The translations under genes were made by a program, and so were the position numbers. Below, piece by piece: positions 1-7,020 of a DNA stretch of 25,664 nt. Source of the stretch: a virus; the IMG/VR virus record IMGVR_UViG_3300047470_000079, positions 1-25,664 of that record. One strand, given 5' to 3'. Each line of letters begins with the position of its first letter. Position 1 is the stretch's first letter. A model generated the notes under the pieces. It made no database searches, was not told the origin of the DNA, and saw only the letters and a list, made by a program, of their open reading frames with translations.

Positions 1-601
1 GGACAATTGCGTCTCCCTTGGCCTTCGCTGCGTCGATCTTTTGTTGGTTGAGGTAGCCTGCGACTTCAGAGTTCTTGACGACCTTCTGAGTCCCGTTGGA
101 GAACTGTAGGAGCGTGAAGGCACCATCGGCCAGAGGGGTGACCTTGGGCTGATTGAGTTCCCGATCCTTGTTAGTACGGTCGTCGTAACCTTGGTTGAAG
201 GCTTGCACACCAGCACCTAGGCCTTCCTTAAGGTTCCTAGCGCCAAGGAGCGCAGCACCACCATTGATCAGGCCGTCATAGATCGAGTTCATGTCCTTAC
301 GGGGAGCTTGGGGAGCCTGAGACTGCCCCATAGGACCCTGAGGTGCCTGAGGGGCCATAACCTGATCCATAGGACCCTGGGGAGCCTGTGGTTGCCCTTG
401 TTGGCCCGGATCACCGCCCATGTACGCCGAGAGGGTCCCAGGCTGATTCCGAAGGGCCTGAAGGATGTACGAAGGGATACCTTGGGCCTCAGGGTTCCCA
501 TTAGGGTATCCATCGTCCTTGCCCTGCATCGCTTCACCGAGCCACGAGGGCATCTGATCGTACTGCGGGTCTTGGGGATCCACGCTAAATTGACTTGCCA
601 T
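1..601 (-). CDS. virion-associated protein, Pro/Gln-rich N-terminus (partial)
   Basis: The reading frame opens at an ATG whose first base is 601 and stays open to the window edge, so the C-terminus is missing; 200 residues are visible. Residues 45-100 are rich in Gly, Pro and Gln, with repeated QAPQGPM-like units that look like a flexible linker. Residues 105-130 (LINGGAALLGARNL) could form a helix, and the rest is hydrophilic with no recognised catalytic motif. It follows the 394-aa virion-like gene after 9 bases, with GGAGAAACC just before the start, and is last in the visible leftward virion cassette. Position and composition suggest an internal virion or DNA-ejection protein. That is inference from context; no family was recognised. 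Confidence 0.75.
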   Translation of the reverse strand, partial: MASQFSVDPQDPQYDQMPSWLGEAMQGKDDGYPNGNPEAQGIPSYILQALRNQPGTLSAYMGGDPGQQGQPQAPQGPMDQVMAPQAPQGPMGQSQAPQAPRKDMNSIYDGLINGGAALLGARNLKEGLGAGVQAFNQGYDDRTNKDRELNQPKVTPLADGAFTLLQFSNGTQKVVKNSEVAGYLNQQKIDAAKAKGDAIV

Positions 602-610
602 GGTTTCTCC

Positions 611-1795
611 TTAACCGTAAGCGTCGACGCTATCGAAAGCGCCTGCGCCAGTGACGTTGTTGTATCCACCTTCGAGACCCGGCATAGGCGTGGAGGTGTT
701 ATTGAACCCGCCAAGCTTGCCGATAATGCCCGCACCAGACGCTGCGCCACCGAGGGCACCTTGGATACCCGAGGAGACCGGCGAGGAGACCTGACCTGCC
801 ACACCCGTGCCACCGTAGGAACCGTTGATGATCTTCATGTACTTCTGGAGGAGGTCGAGGTTGGTGTTCTGACCTTCGTAGTACTGGTCCTTGTTGGCGT
901 CGAGGTTCGCTTGGTCGTTGGTCTGATAAATGTTGCCAGCACCAGTGAGTTGGTCGAAGTTGTTGCCGTTGGCCTGTTGAGCAGCCGTGAGGGAACCCAC
1001 GCCTTGACCATACGCCGTACCAAGTTGCTGGTTGACGTTGCTGCGGAGGGCCTGCTGTGTGTTGTACTGGGATTGAGCCGTACTGAGGCCTGTGTTGAAC
1101 AGGTTGCTACGGATGCTCGAGGAAATGTCAGCGAGACGGTCCGAGGCACCACGCTCTGCGATACCTTGGGCCACCCCGGTACGTGAGGAATTCAGGTTAC
1201 CCGAGCCGGTAGCCGCGAGATTCAACGCAGGGAGTGTATTTTCATTCAGGTTCCGCACGGTGTCCCTAGAGGCTGCATCGATCATCGAGTCAGCGTAGGG
1301 GCTGTTGGCGTACTGGTTGGCCGTATTCAGGAAATTCTGAGTCTGGTCCGTACCAGCTTGGTCAAATACCGACTGTGCGTTATTGCCGAACTGCTGACCG
1401 AAGCCAAGCATCGAGCTACCACTGCCGTACAGACCATTGGCGATGTTCTGACCTTGGTTCCCTGCGAACGCTGCGGTACTGTTGGCGCCTTGAGTGGTGT
1501 ACGGATTGAGACCAGCTACGCGCGGGCCTGTGTAGGCGCCCGTGGTGGCATCATTCAGGAAGCCTTGGGCCTTATCGTACCCTTGGGTGATGTAAGGCTG
1601 CGCCTTGGACCACGGGGAATTGACATCTGCTTGCTGCTGTTGAGCACCCTTGGCCGAACTATCGTCTCCGAAGATGCTCCCTACTGCACCAATCGCTGCG
1701 GAGCCGAGGCTTGCCGTGATCGGATCAATGCCGTACTTACGGCCAATCCCCGGAGCAAGGGAAGGCACGAGCATCCTGAGGATTGCTTTGAACAT
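611..1795 (-). CDS. putative internal virion / DNA-ejection protein
   Basis: This 394-aa protein is rich in Gly, Ala, Ser, Asn and Gln. A short hydrophobic stretch near residues 27-43 (ITASLGSAAIGAVGSIFG) is followed by a long low-complexity region with many Gln/Asn, and a Gly-rich C-terminus. There are no cysteines and no enzyme motifs. This composition is common in podophage proteins that leave the capsid with the DNA and help it cross the envelope. The start overlaps the stop of the acetyltransferase gene as TAATG, indicating translational coupling, and the gene lies inside the leftward virion cassette. It could be the counterpart of a T7 internal core protein such as gp14, but I see no direct sequence match; the role rests on composition and neighbours. 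Confidence 0.75.
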   Translation of the reverse strand: MFKAILRMLVPSLAPGIGRKYGIDPITASLGSAAIGAVGSIFGDDSSAKGAQQQQADVNSPWSKAQPYITQGYDKAQGFLNDATTGAYTGPRVAGLNPYTTQGANSTAAFAGNQGQNIANGLYGSGSSMLGFGQQFGNNAQSVFDQAGTDQTQNFLNTANQYANSPYADSMIDAASRDTVRNLNENTLPALNLAATGSGNLNSSRTGVAQGIAERGASDRLADISSSIRSNLFNTGLSTAQSQYNTQQALRSNVNQQLGTAYGQGVGSLTAAQQANGNNFDQLTGAGNIYQTNDQANLDANKDQYYEGQNTNLDLLQKYMKIINGSYGGTGVAGQVSSPVSSGIQGALGGAASGAGIIGKLGGFNNTSTPMPGLEGGYNNVTGAGAFDSVDAYG

Positions 1796-2247
1796 TAGAG
1801 TAATACCTTGGTGTAGACAGCCCCACTCTTCCGGTAGCGCAGGCGCTTGAAGACGGAACCACGGTCCAGGTTGTCCTGAGTGCTGACGACAGCCTTCTTC
1901 ACCCCTGCTTCACGCATGCGATCTTCGGCATAGCGGAACAGGTGAACCCCAAGCCAACCTTGGCGGTACTCGGGGAGGATGAAGTAGGAGTCGTTGAAGC
2001 AGAACAGGGAGGACGCGTGATGCGGGTGACGGCTGAGTAGATTCTTGCTATACCCTATGAGCTTCCCGTTATCTCGCACCGTGACAAACAGGAGGATTCC
2101 TGAGGTCTCAGCAGCGAGGTAAAAGGCCTCGTTGAGGAAGAAGGGGATTTCAGCTTGGTCGTAGGCGATCTCTGAGTAGTGTTGCTCCCACAGGGGACGC
2201 ATCTCTTCGACGGCTTCACTCCACTTCTCAACTTGGTAGCTAATCAT
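1795..2247 (-). CDS. GNAT-family N-acetyltransferase
   Basis: This 150-aa protein has the layout of a GNAT acetyltransferase, which moves an acetyl group from acetyl-CoA to an amine. A central strand (about residues 84-92, CFNDSYFIL) leads into PEYRQGWLGVHLF (92-104), matching the Q/R-x-x-G-x-G/A acetyl-CoA pyrophosphate loop, then a helix and the strand KKAVVST (117-123). The C-terminal segment VFKRLRYRKSGAVYTKVL resembles the usual GNAT 'F-x-x-x-G-Y' end. Its length is typical. It sits between a small virion-cassette gene and the internal-virion-like gene and overlaps the latter as TAATG. Acetyltransferases in phage virion cassettes are known, but their targets mostly are not; the substrate here cannot be told. 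Confidence 0.85.
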   Translation of the reverse strand: MISYQVEKWSEAVEEMRPLWEQHYSEIAYDQAEIPFFLNEAFYLAAETSGILLFVTVRDNGKLIGYSKNLLSRHPHHASSLFCFNDSYFILPEYRQGWLGVHLFRYAEDRMREAGVKKAVVSTQDNLDRGSVFKRLRYRKSGAVYTKVLL

Positions 2248-2266
2248 AGGGGTGTTACTCTCTGTT

Positions 2267-2425
2267 TTAAGGTACGTGTCCGCCTATCTGCTCGAGGGCT
2301 GCCACGAGAGACTGAATGGTCCGCTCCAATTTCTTCAGTTCCTCAGTGAGAAAGAGGACCTGCGATTGGGGATTAGTCGGAACACTCGAGCGGACATACT
2401 TGGTGATGGGGGTGGTGTAGATCAT
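2267..2425 (-). CDS. small hypothetical protein in the virion cassette
   Basis: A 52-residue frame (starts MIYTTPITKY, ends EQIGGHVP) begins at 2425, with its ATG overlapping the TGA of the 571-aa hub-like gene as ATGA. It fills the gap before the acetyltransferase gene, 19 bases downstream. Residues 20-45 (VLFLTEELKKLERTIQSLVAALEQI) form an amphipathic helix with leucine spacing that suggests a short coiled coil. There is no signal peptide or membrane segment. The overlap and the neat fit in a tight operon are the main evidence that it is real. A small tail or assembly accessory role is plausible but unproven. Confidence 0.65.
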   Translation of the reverse strand: MIYTTPITKYVRSSVPTNPQSQVLFLTEELKKLERTIQSLVAALEQIGGHVP

Positions 2426-4137
2426 CGGCGACTCAATGTCTTGATGTCGAAGTCCATACCTGAGAACTGGAAGTTACTGATCGATGCCGTGCTCACCTTG
2501 TAGGCGAGGTAGCGGCCTGCGACCATCATGTCCAGCTTGTACTCTTCGGCAGGGTTATACGTCGAACTCGACCGGTACACTGCAGCTTGCTTAGGGAGAT
2601 CCGCAGACCCTACTTCGAACGTGAAGACACCCGTGGAATCCTCAAAGGAACACTGAGGCACCAGAGACTGCACGAGCTTGTACCCTCGGAGGGTCGTAGG
2701 CAGCCCTGCGTTATCCAGGTCGATCCCTACCCGCTCCACATAGGCAGGCTTGAGGACCTCTTGGTTCGCGGGGAGATTAACCAACCCTGCGGTCGGGAGA
2801 TCCACAGCGAATACTCGGGTATCTGTGACCCCTGCGTTCTGATCGGCAACCGAGAGCATGATGGGCATCTTCGGGGTGATCCCGAGGAAGCTTGTGTAGC
2901 TCGTGTTATACAGTTCGTAGGTATCCGTGACATCCGGGAAGGAGTTCTTCACCAGTGCAGCGTTGGCCTCGGCTCCCCCAATGATGTTCGGGAGATCCAT
3001 GAAGGACCAAGTGTCGTTCTTGTAGTTGTAGATCGCAGCTTGGTTACAGAAGTCAGCATTGACGAACGCTGCTTCATCCTGCAGGGTCGGGTAGCAGAAG
3101 TGGACCAAGTTGGCGACCGAGTCATGGACCACGAAGCACGAGGTCTGACGGGTGCGGTCCAAGGTGTTGTAGATCGTCCGGCGAACACGGCTGTCACTGA
3201 TGGAGTTCTTAGCGAGACCATCGTGGACATAGATATCGTTCTCACCGAAGACGAAGTGCTTACCCTCGATCTCAACGACACAGTTCGTGTTGATGATCCC
3301 GCCTTCGAAGGGAGCCTTACGGAACCCAAAGACTGCAGAGTCCCCGCGATATTCCACGTTCCACACTTGGGACTGGTTGTAGACCACGAAGCTGCTGCCG
3401 AGGACCAGACCATCACGGATAGGCGAGCGCATCTCAGAGATTACGTTCTCACCCGCCACGAAGTTAGGATTCGAAGGGTCCCAATTGATCGTCGAGATTG
3501 CAGCCCCGTACTGGATCGGGTTAGACCACTTGAACATCGTGGGGTACTTCACCCCGTTCTTGTTCAGGTTCATCATGATGGCGAAGTCCAGGAACGGACG
3601 GACCACCGCTGCTTGATCTGTGGCTACCCAGTCACCACCAATCTGTGAGTACAGGGGGTCATTGTTCGGGATGTTCCGGACGTAGGGCCTCATGCCCTGA
3701 CGGGCCAAGAAGGAGATCCCTGCGACCTGACAGTGGGACCAAGGGTTATCGTTGGTTACCGTGCCTGAACTAGGGGTAAGGAACGTGAGGTTATTGTTTG
3801 GGTACGCACGTACGGTACCGTCTCGATCACATACGAAGACTGCTTCCCCGATCTGGGCGTCGGCATAAGAGCCAACGAAACGAGCAAGCGTAGAGCTACC
3901 ACCTTCAGCCGAGTCATAGGGATTCGTGTTGGCATCGTAGGTACCCGGGGCCGTGTCATACGTGAGGGCTGACCGAATAGGATTGAACAGTTGCTTGAAC
4001 ACAGGAGCACGGGTAATCCGGTCCTCATCGAAGATGACGTTGTTCGCGGCAGAGAAAGCATTAGGCGGGAGGTCGTACGGGTTGGCATCAGTGATGACCC
4101 CCACGCCCCCAAGCTTCCGAAGCGGGAGAGTCGGCAT
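2422..4137 (-). CDS. tail hub / tail tubular protein B-like virion protein
   Basis: This 571-aa protein begins MPTLPLRKLGGVGVITDANP, followed by PYDLPPNAFSAANNVIFDEDRITRAP. A short N-terminal motif announcing Pro-Tyr-Asp-Leu-Pro-Pro and then 'N-V-x-F' is common in podophage tail hub (tubular B) and P22-type stabilisation proteins. The rest is mainly short beta strands (for example QVWNVEYRG and DTWSFMDLPNI) in the style of a beta-propeller. T7 gp12 is longer (about 790 aa), so this would be a compact version. It lies directly after the two tail-tip genes and overlaps the next small gene. The hub role is inference from N-terminal pattern, size and position; a general virion structural role is more secure. 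Confidence 0.7.
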   Translation of the reverse strand: MPTLPLRKLGGVGVITDANPYDLPPNAFSAANNVIFDEDRITRAPVFKQLFNPIRSALTYDTAPGTYDANTNPYDSAEGGSSTLARFVGSYADAQIGEAVFVCDRDGTVRAYPNNNLTFLTPSSGTVTNDNPWSHCQVAGISFLARQGMRPYVRNIPNNDPLYSQIGGDWVATDQAAVVRPFLDFAIMMNLNKNGVKYPTMFKWSNPIQYGAAISTINWDPSNPNFVAGENVISEMRSPIRDGLVLGSSFVVYNQSQVWNVEYRGDSAVFGFRKAPFEGGIINTNCVVEIEGKHFVFGENDIYVHDGLAKNSISDSRVRRTIYNTLDRTRQTSCFVVHDSVANLVHFCYPTLQDEAAFVNADFCNQAAIYNYKNDTWSFMDLPNIIGGAEANAALVKNSFPDVTDTYELYNTSYTSFLGITPKMPIMLSVADQNAGVTDTRVFAVDLPTAGLVNLPANQEVLKPAYVERVGIDLDNAGLPTTLRGYKLVQSLVPQCSFEDSTGVFTFEVGSADLPKQAAVYRSSSTYNPAEEYKLDMMVAGRYLAYKVSTASISNFQFSGMDFDIKTLSRR

Positions 4138-4139
4138 TG

Positions 4140-4694
4140 TTATACCTTCATGATGTAGGCCAAGGCCATGTACGGAGGCAGCGAGGTATGCTGATGATCA
4201 CCCACGAGGTTCGCAGTGTGCGTATGGTTCGCAGGAGCAGAGACAGCCGTGACAGCAGTAGCGCCTGTACCAGACTGGACAGCATTCAAGGTAACCCCAG
4301 GGGCACCCGCAGTTGCACCGTTGATCGTGTGAGTGTGTGACCCTGCCATCCCGGTACTCGAGGAGCCACCTATGGTTCCCACAGGGTTATCCGTGGTGTT
4401 GGCACCATAGACAAACTTCTTACGGAGATCCGGGGTCCCATTGGTACCATCACAGAGCGCATAGCCTGCAGGGATAGCCACGATGGCTCCCGACCACATC
4501 AAGATCACTCCCACGGGTACCGGGGAATTCAATTGGGCAGGGGTACTTGTGACGGGACCGTCCAGGTTCGGGAAGGTGTTCTTGAGGGCTGCCTTGATGG
4601 TTCTGAGGTGATCGTCCGACTGAGAGACACTATCGGTACTCAGGGGATTCGCAGGGTTAAGCTGGTTGATGTAATTGGCGGTTTCGAGTGGCAT
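4140..4694 (-). CDS. tail collar-domain / receptor-tip protein (paralog B)
   Basis: This 184-aa protein has an N-terminal helical region (1-50, with PANPLSTDSVSQSDDHLRTI) and then a collar-type segment near 60-95: PVGVILMWSGAIVAIPAGYALCDGTNGTPDLRKKF. The second half is Gly/Ala/Thr-rich with three His-x-His motifs (SHTH, NHTH, DHQH) and ends PPYMALAYIMKV. Collar domains occur in short tail fibre proteins such as T4 gp12. In T4 gp37, HxH pairs bind iron along the fibre tip that contacts the receptor. It is clearly related to the 243-aa protein just upstream, so the pair arose by duplication. It is short for a complete fibre, so it may be a tip attached to the tail through its N-terminus. Confidence 0.85.
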   Translation of the reverse strand: MPLETANYINQLNPANPLSTDSVSQSDDHLRTIKAALKNTFPNLDGPVTSTPAQLNSPVPVGVILMWSGAIVAIPAGYALCDGTNGTPDLRKKFVYGANTTDNPVGTIGGSSSTGMAGSHTHTINGATAGAPGVTLNAVQSGTGATAVTAVSAPANHTHTANLVGDHQHTSLPPYMALAYIMKV

Positions 4695-4700
4695 CTGTAT

Positions 4701-5432
4701 TTACACCTTCATGATGTAGTAGAGGGCGTAGTACGGATTCCGGATATCGATAGCCGCCCCACCGCCTGCGTTGTCAATAGCGAGGACGTGACTGTGTGCC
4801 CCGTTGACCGAGGAGTTGACCGAGAAGAAGTGACTGTGGGCACCTGCGGGATTCGTGGGGTTCTGGAATCGTCCCGACGAATACCCAGTGGATACGGCTA
4901 CGTTGGCGCCGCCATTGTCCGAACCTGCCTGTACCGAGCCGTTATTGGGGAGACTGTGCTGGTGGTCGCCCACGTCTGACGTATTCCCCTGCACTAGGTG
5001 ATTATGGTCACCCAAAGTATCCGAGTGTCCCGAGTGGTTATGCACGGGCATCTGGGACTGGGACAAGGTGATGAAGGGGGCACCACCTGAAGCAGTAAGG
5101 CCGTAGGAATTCCCTGCGCCGACGATAAACCTATCGACCAGATTGGGGGTGATGATATTCCCCGCACCATCACTACGTGCAACAGTCTGACCATTACACA
5201 ACGCCCACCCCGCAGGGATAGAGGGTTGTGCCCACATAATGATCCCGCCAACAGGCATCAGGGTATTAAGTTGGGCTTGGTTCCAATTCACTGCACCCGA
5301 GAGATTCGGGAAGGTATTCTTCAGGGTCGTCTTAATGAGACGGATATGGTCATCTGCAAATGCAATGGCATCTGAGCCAAGAGGATTAGCAGGTACGAGA
5401 CCGTCGATATAAGTAGCGGATTCTAATGCCAT
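4701..5432 (-). CDS. tail collar-domain / receptor-tip protein (paralog A)
   Basis: This 243-aa protein is the first gene of the leftward virion cassette. Its N-terminus (MALESATYIDGLVPANPLGS, then DDHIRLIKTTLKNTFPNLSG) aligns with paralog B, and PVGGIIMWAQPSIPAGWALCNGQ is the collar-type core. The C-terminal half carries five His-x-His motifs (HNH, HNH, HQH, HSH, HSH) in Gly/Asn/Ser-rich sequence, and the end NPYYALYYIMKV matches the end of paralog B. Known families suggest a trimeric, metal-stabilised tip that touches the host surface. About 55 more residues than B lie in the variable, His-rich half, so the two may recognise different receptors. The start at 5432 follows the non-coding control region. 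Confidence 0.85.
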   Translation of the reverse strand: MALESATYIDGLVPANPLGSDAIAFADDHIRLIKTTLKNTFPNLSGAVNWNQAQLNTLMPVGGIIMWAQPSIPAGWALCNGQTVARSDGAGNIITPNLVDRFIVGAGNSYGLTASGGAPFITLSQSQMPVHNHSGHSDTLGDHNHLVQGNTSDVGDHQHSLPNNGSVQAGSDNGGANVAVSTGYSSGRFQNPTNPAGAHSHFFSVNSSVNGAHSHVLAIDNAGGGAAIDIRNPYYALYYIMKV

Positions 5433-5517
5433 GGGTATCTTTGGGTGACTGTGGATACCCTTGGGGTACCTTGGTTTTATCTAAGGATAAGACCATTATT
5501 AATAACCTATATATAAA

Positions 5518-5535
5518 CTATAGGGACTTAAGTAA
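5518..5535 (-). promoter_or_regulatory. candidate leftward phage-RNAP promoter for virion genes
   Basis: Read leftwards, 5535-5519 is TTACTTAAGTCCCTATA, followed by G at 5518. The TATA-G end matches the initiation end of T7-class promoters, and 10 of 17 upstream positions match T7. It lies about 85 bases before the first virion gene. A second leftward site with 11 of 17 matching positions lies before the reductase gene. The same DNA read rightwards (CCTATATATAAACTATA then GGGAC, 5506-5527) also looks promoter-like because the core is nearly palindromic, so direction is uncertain. No experimental support. Confidence 0.35.
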
Positions 5536-5666
5536 AACCTAGGGTCCTTTAGAATCCTTAGGTCTCTAAGAATCTAAAGCCCCCCTACCCCCCATAGCCC
5601 TTACTGGTCTATTAATGGTCGAGATAATGGTCAATGTAGGGAAAAACTTAGGTGAAACTTGTGCAA

Positions 5667-5714
5667 CCTTGGGGGTCCTTTGGGTACCCTTGGGGTCCTT
5701 GAGTTACCCTTGGG
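5667..5714. repeat. tandem 20-21-base CCTTGGGG repeats
   Basis: Units begin at 5667, 5688 and 5708, each starting CCTTGGG. The first two share the pattern CCTTGGGG(G)TCCTT, then a 5-base variable part and TAC. The third is partial. Looser copies of GGGTACC and CCTTGGGG continue left (5458-5475) and right (5738-5795). No coding function is visible. Confidence 0.55.
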
Positions 5715-5970
5715 AATAAAGGGGGTGGGATCAACTTGAGGGTACCCGGGGGGTCCTAGGGGGTACCTTGGGTTTCTTTGGGAATCTTGGGGACGTTGCT
5801 CTCACGCAACAGGTCGAACAACAACAACAACGAAAAACCTTTAGGCATTCTTTTGGAAGTGGATCCAAAGAGGACCTAGGGGGTACATCCGGCACCGTGT
5901 GGGCACAGCAAGGAGCGTGGCTCGAGTGGGAGCCTGGGCTAAGTGCTTGATTCTAAAGGAGATACATCCG

Positions 5971-6039
5971 ATGAGTTATCTAATGTGGAATCAGGGAACG
6001 TTGGTCTACTCATTGGCCAGTGGTAGCCAGGGGCATTAG
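5971..6039 (+). CDS. possible 22-aa leader peptide
   Basis: ATG at 5971 opens 22 codons (MSYLMWNQGTLVYSLASGSQ, then GH and stop) behind TTCTAAAGGAGATACATCCG. That leader closely resembles the well-known T7 gene 10 translation leader, with AAGGAGATA and TACAT in the same order. The ribosome site is much stronger than those of most genes in this window. The frame is very short, has no visible family and lies upstream of the main early promoter. It could be a true micropeptide, a decayed gene or a leftover leader. Confidence 0.25.
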   Translation: MSYLMWNQGTLVYSLASGSQGH

Positions 6040-6060
6040 GGATAGCTGAGGTGCACCCAG

Positions 6061-6137
6061 GGATTAACCGACCGAGCGGTCAGGTATTCCAAATAGTGAA
6101 GGAAGGGGTTCGTGTGTGTTCGACAGGCGAACGAACC
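6061..6137. repeat. two strong hairpins in the control region
   Basis: Hairpin 1 (6061-6090): GGAT at the base pairs with ATTCC, then ACC with GGT, then GACCG with CGGTC around an AG loop, with small bulges. Hairpin 2 (6107-6137): GGTTCG pairs with CGAACC, and an inner TTCG pairs with CGAA around ACAGG. Neither is followed by a T-run, so they do not look like simple terminators. They end about 40 bases before the early promoter. Operator, origin or RNA structure are all possible. Confidence 0.4.
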
Positions 6138-6177
6138 TGAGCCCTTAGTCACCAAGACACCTTTTGATCGAAAGTAC

Positions 6178-6206
6178 TTGCACAACACTGTGTGTTCCTA
6201 TATATT
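6178..6206 (+). promoter_or_regulatory. sigma70-type early promoter
   Basis: TTGCAC (-35, 6178-6183) and TATATT (-10, 6201-6206) are separated by exactly 17 bases, and transcription would start near 6213. The first early gene starts at 6249, giving a leader of about 35 bases. This is the best host-type promoter before the early cluster. The -35 is embedded in the recurrent TTGCACAAC element. Confidence 0.65.
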
Positions 6207-6248
6207 CTCTACATACCGCAACGAACCAGACGAACCCAAGGAACCCAA

Positions 6249-6410
6249 ATGAAAACTCTGCGCAACCTTAAGAGCAACGTCGAGTCCGGACACATCGCAA
6301 TGTTCACCATGATGGTAATGCTCGGATGTTCCCTTAGTGCCTTTGGGGGCCTTGTGTATCCCGATACGTTCCTTGGCTCTGTCGCTAAGTTCGCATTCAA
6401 CCTTCATTAA
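6249..6410 (+). CDS. small early membrane protein
   Basis: This 53-aa protein (MKTLRNLKSNVESGHIAMFT, then a hydrophobic run) has a basic N-terminus and one likely membrane span at about residues 15-36 (MFTMMVMLGCSLSAFGGLV). I chose the ATG at 6249 because an in-frame upstream ATG at 6192 would lie upstream of the expected transcript start. It is the first gene behind the early sigma70-type promoter, 17 bases before the next gene. The leader ends CCAAGGAACCCAA, a weak ribosome site. Early phage membrane peptides often act in host takeover or superinfection exclusion, but nothing here identifies a function. Confidence 0.6.
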   Translation: MKTLRNLKSNVESGHIAMFTMMVMLGCSLSAFGGLVYPDTFLGSVAKFAFNLH

Positions 6411-6427
6411 GACCCAGGGGAAACCAA

Positions 6428-6664
6428 ATGATCCTATATCAATCCCAAGCTAACGCCGTCGCACAATCAATGTGGGCGTTAAATAATGTGCATGCAGTTG
6501 TGGACGTTCGAATCGTCTTAGATGACGAAGGGGAATACATCAGGGTCCGGGAGTCGGACGTTACAGGGGAAGTGATCGTAAAGCATTACAAGAGAGGTAA
6601 TGCGGGCGCCCGTGAGGTCTATACCAATCAGGATGCATTCCTTACCGCGTACAACCTAGCGTAA
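6428..6664 (+). CDS. hypothetical early protein
   Basis: This 78-aa soluble protein begins MILYQSQANAVAQSMWALNN and has no cysteine, signal peptide or membrane segment. The middle (VDVRIVLDDEGEYIRVRESD) looks like paired beta strands, followed by a basic patch (VKHYKRGNAGAREVY). It starts 17 bases after the small membrane-protein gene and shares its transcript. GGGGAAACC before the ATG is a weak ribosome site. The sequence after its stop holds the hammerhead ribozyme, so its mRNA would be cut just downstream. I do not recognise a family. Confidence 0.6.
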   Translation: MILYQSQANAVAQSMWALNNVHAVVDVRIVLDDEGEYIRVRESDVTGEVIVKHYKRGNAGAREVYTNQDAFLTAYNLA

Positions 6665-6732
6665 CCAGAGGAACCCTGTGCAAATAAGTTTAAATAACAG
6701 TTGCACACCTCTGCACAACACACAGTAGGATA

Positions 6733-6788
6733 GGTCGAAACCCTCTTAAACATGAGGGTCTACGGGTAACGCCCGTACTGATGAGACC
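6733..6788 (+). ncRNA. type II hammerhead ribozyme
   Basis: All core elements of a hammerhead self-cleaving RNA are present in the order of the type II form (open end at stem II). Stem II left strand GGTC is at 6733-6736 and GAA at 6737-6739. Stem III is ACCCTC (6740-6745) with GAGGGT (6754-6759) around an 8-base loop. The cleavage base is C6760 in the triplet GTC. Stem I is TACGGG (6761-6766) with CCCGTA (6772-6777) around TAACG. The invariant CTGATGA is at 6778-6784, and the stem II right strand GACC is at 6785-6788. Cleavage is expected between 6760 and 6761. It lies in the 145-base gap between two early genes, 21 bases before the next ATG, so it would split the early transcript and leave a 5'-OH end 49 bases upstream of that gene. 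Stem II is short (4 pairs), so activity in the cell needs testing. Confidence 0.9.
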
Positions 6789-6809
6789 AACGAAACCAAG
6801 GACCAAGCC

Positions 6810-7016
6810 ATGAAAATCGTTACGACCTGCCCTATCACGCAACGTGCCCTGTATGTCTCGGATATTAAACCTCGCCTCATCCAGCGGGGTGCCAAAGGTG
6901 ACTGGGGATACAGCACGAAAGCAGAACAAGCCGTAGATATGGGTGTTGCGTGTACCGATGCATGTCTTCGCGATATGCGGGCTACTGGTCGTAAGCCTGT
7001 TGTTATCGGGGGCTAA
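6810..7016 (+). CDS. hypothetical early protein downstream of the ribozyme
   Basis: This 68-aa protein starts MKIVTTCPITQRALYVSDIK and contains three cysteines: C7, and C48 and C52 in VACTDACL. A Cys-x3-Cys pair with an early Cys could bind metal, but the spacing is not a known zinc motif. The ATG at 6810 follows AACCAAGGACCAAGCC, with AAGGA as a possible ribosome site. After hammerhead cleavage its mRNA would begin at 6761, with stem I at the very 5' end. The next gene starts 4 bases after its stop. No family recognised. Confidence 0.6.
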   Translation: MKIVTTCPITQRALYVSDIKPRLIQRGAKGDWGYSTKAEQAVDMGVACTDACLRDMRATGRKPVVIGG

Positions 7017-7020
7017 GACC

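Larger units (their letters stand above)
5433..6248. other. non-coding divergent control region
   Basis: About 816 bases separate the leftward virion cassette from the rightward early genes. The left third is AT-rich (5480-5530) with CTATATATA and CTATAGGG strings. The middle (5640-5780) is a run of degenerate GGGTACC, CCTTGGGG and CCTAGG units. The right third has a short frame with a T7 gene 10-like ribosome site, two hairpins and a host-type promoter. A possible 60-aa frame at 5768-5950 has a TTG start, no ribosome site and CAA-repeat content; I do not believe it. Genome ends or terminal repeats could lie here, but one window cannot show that. Confidence 0.7.

Noticed and set aside
5768-5950. 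60-aa plus-strand frame in the control region
   Set aside because: TTG start, no ribosome site, CAA repeats and an origin inside the GGGTACC repeat field; it looks like chance.
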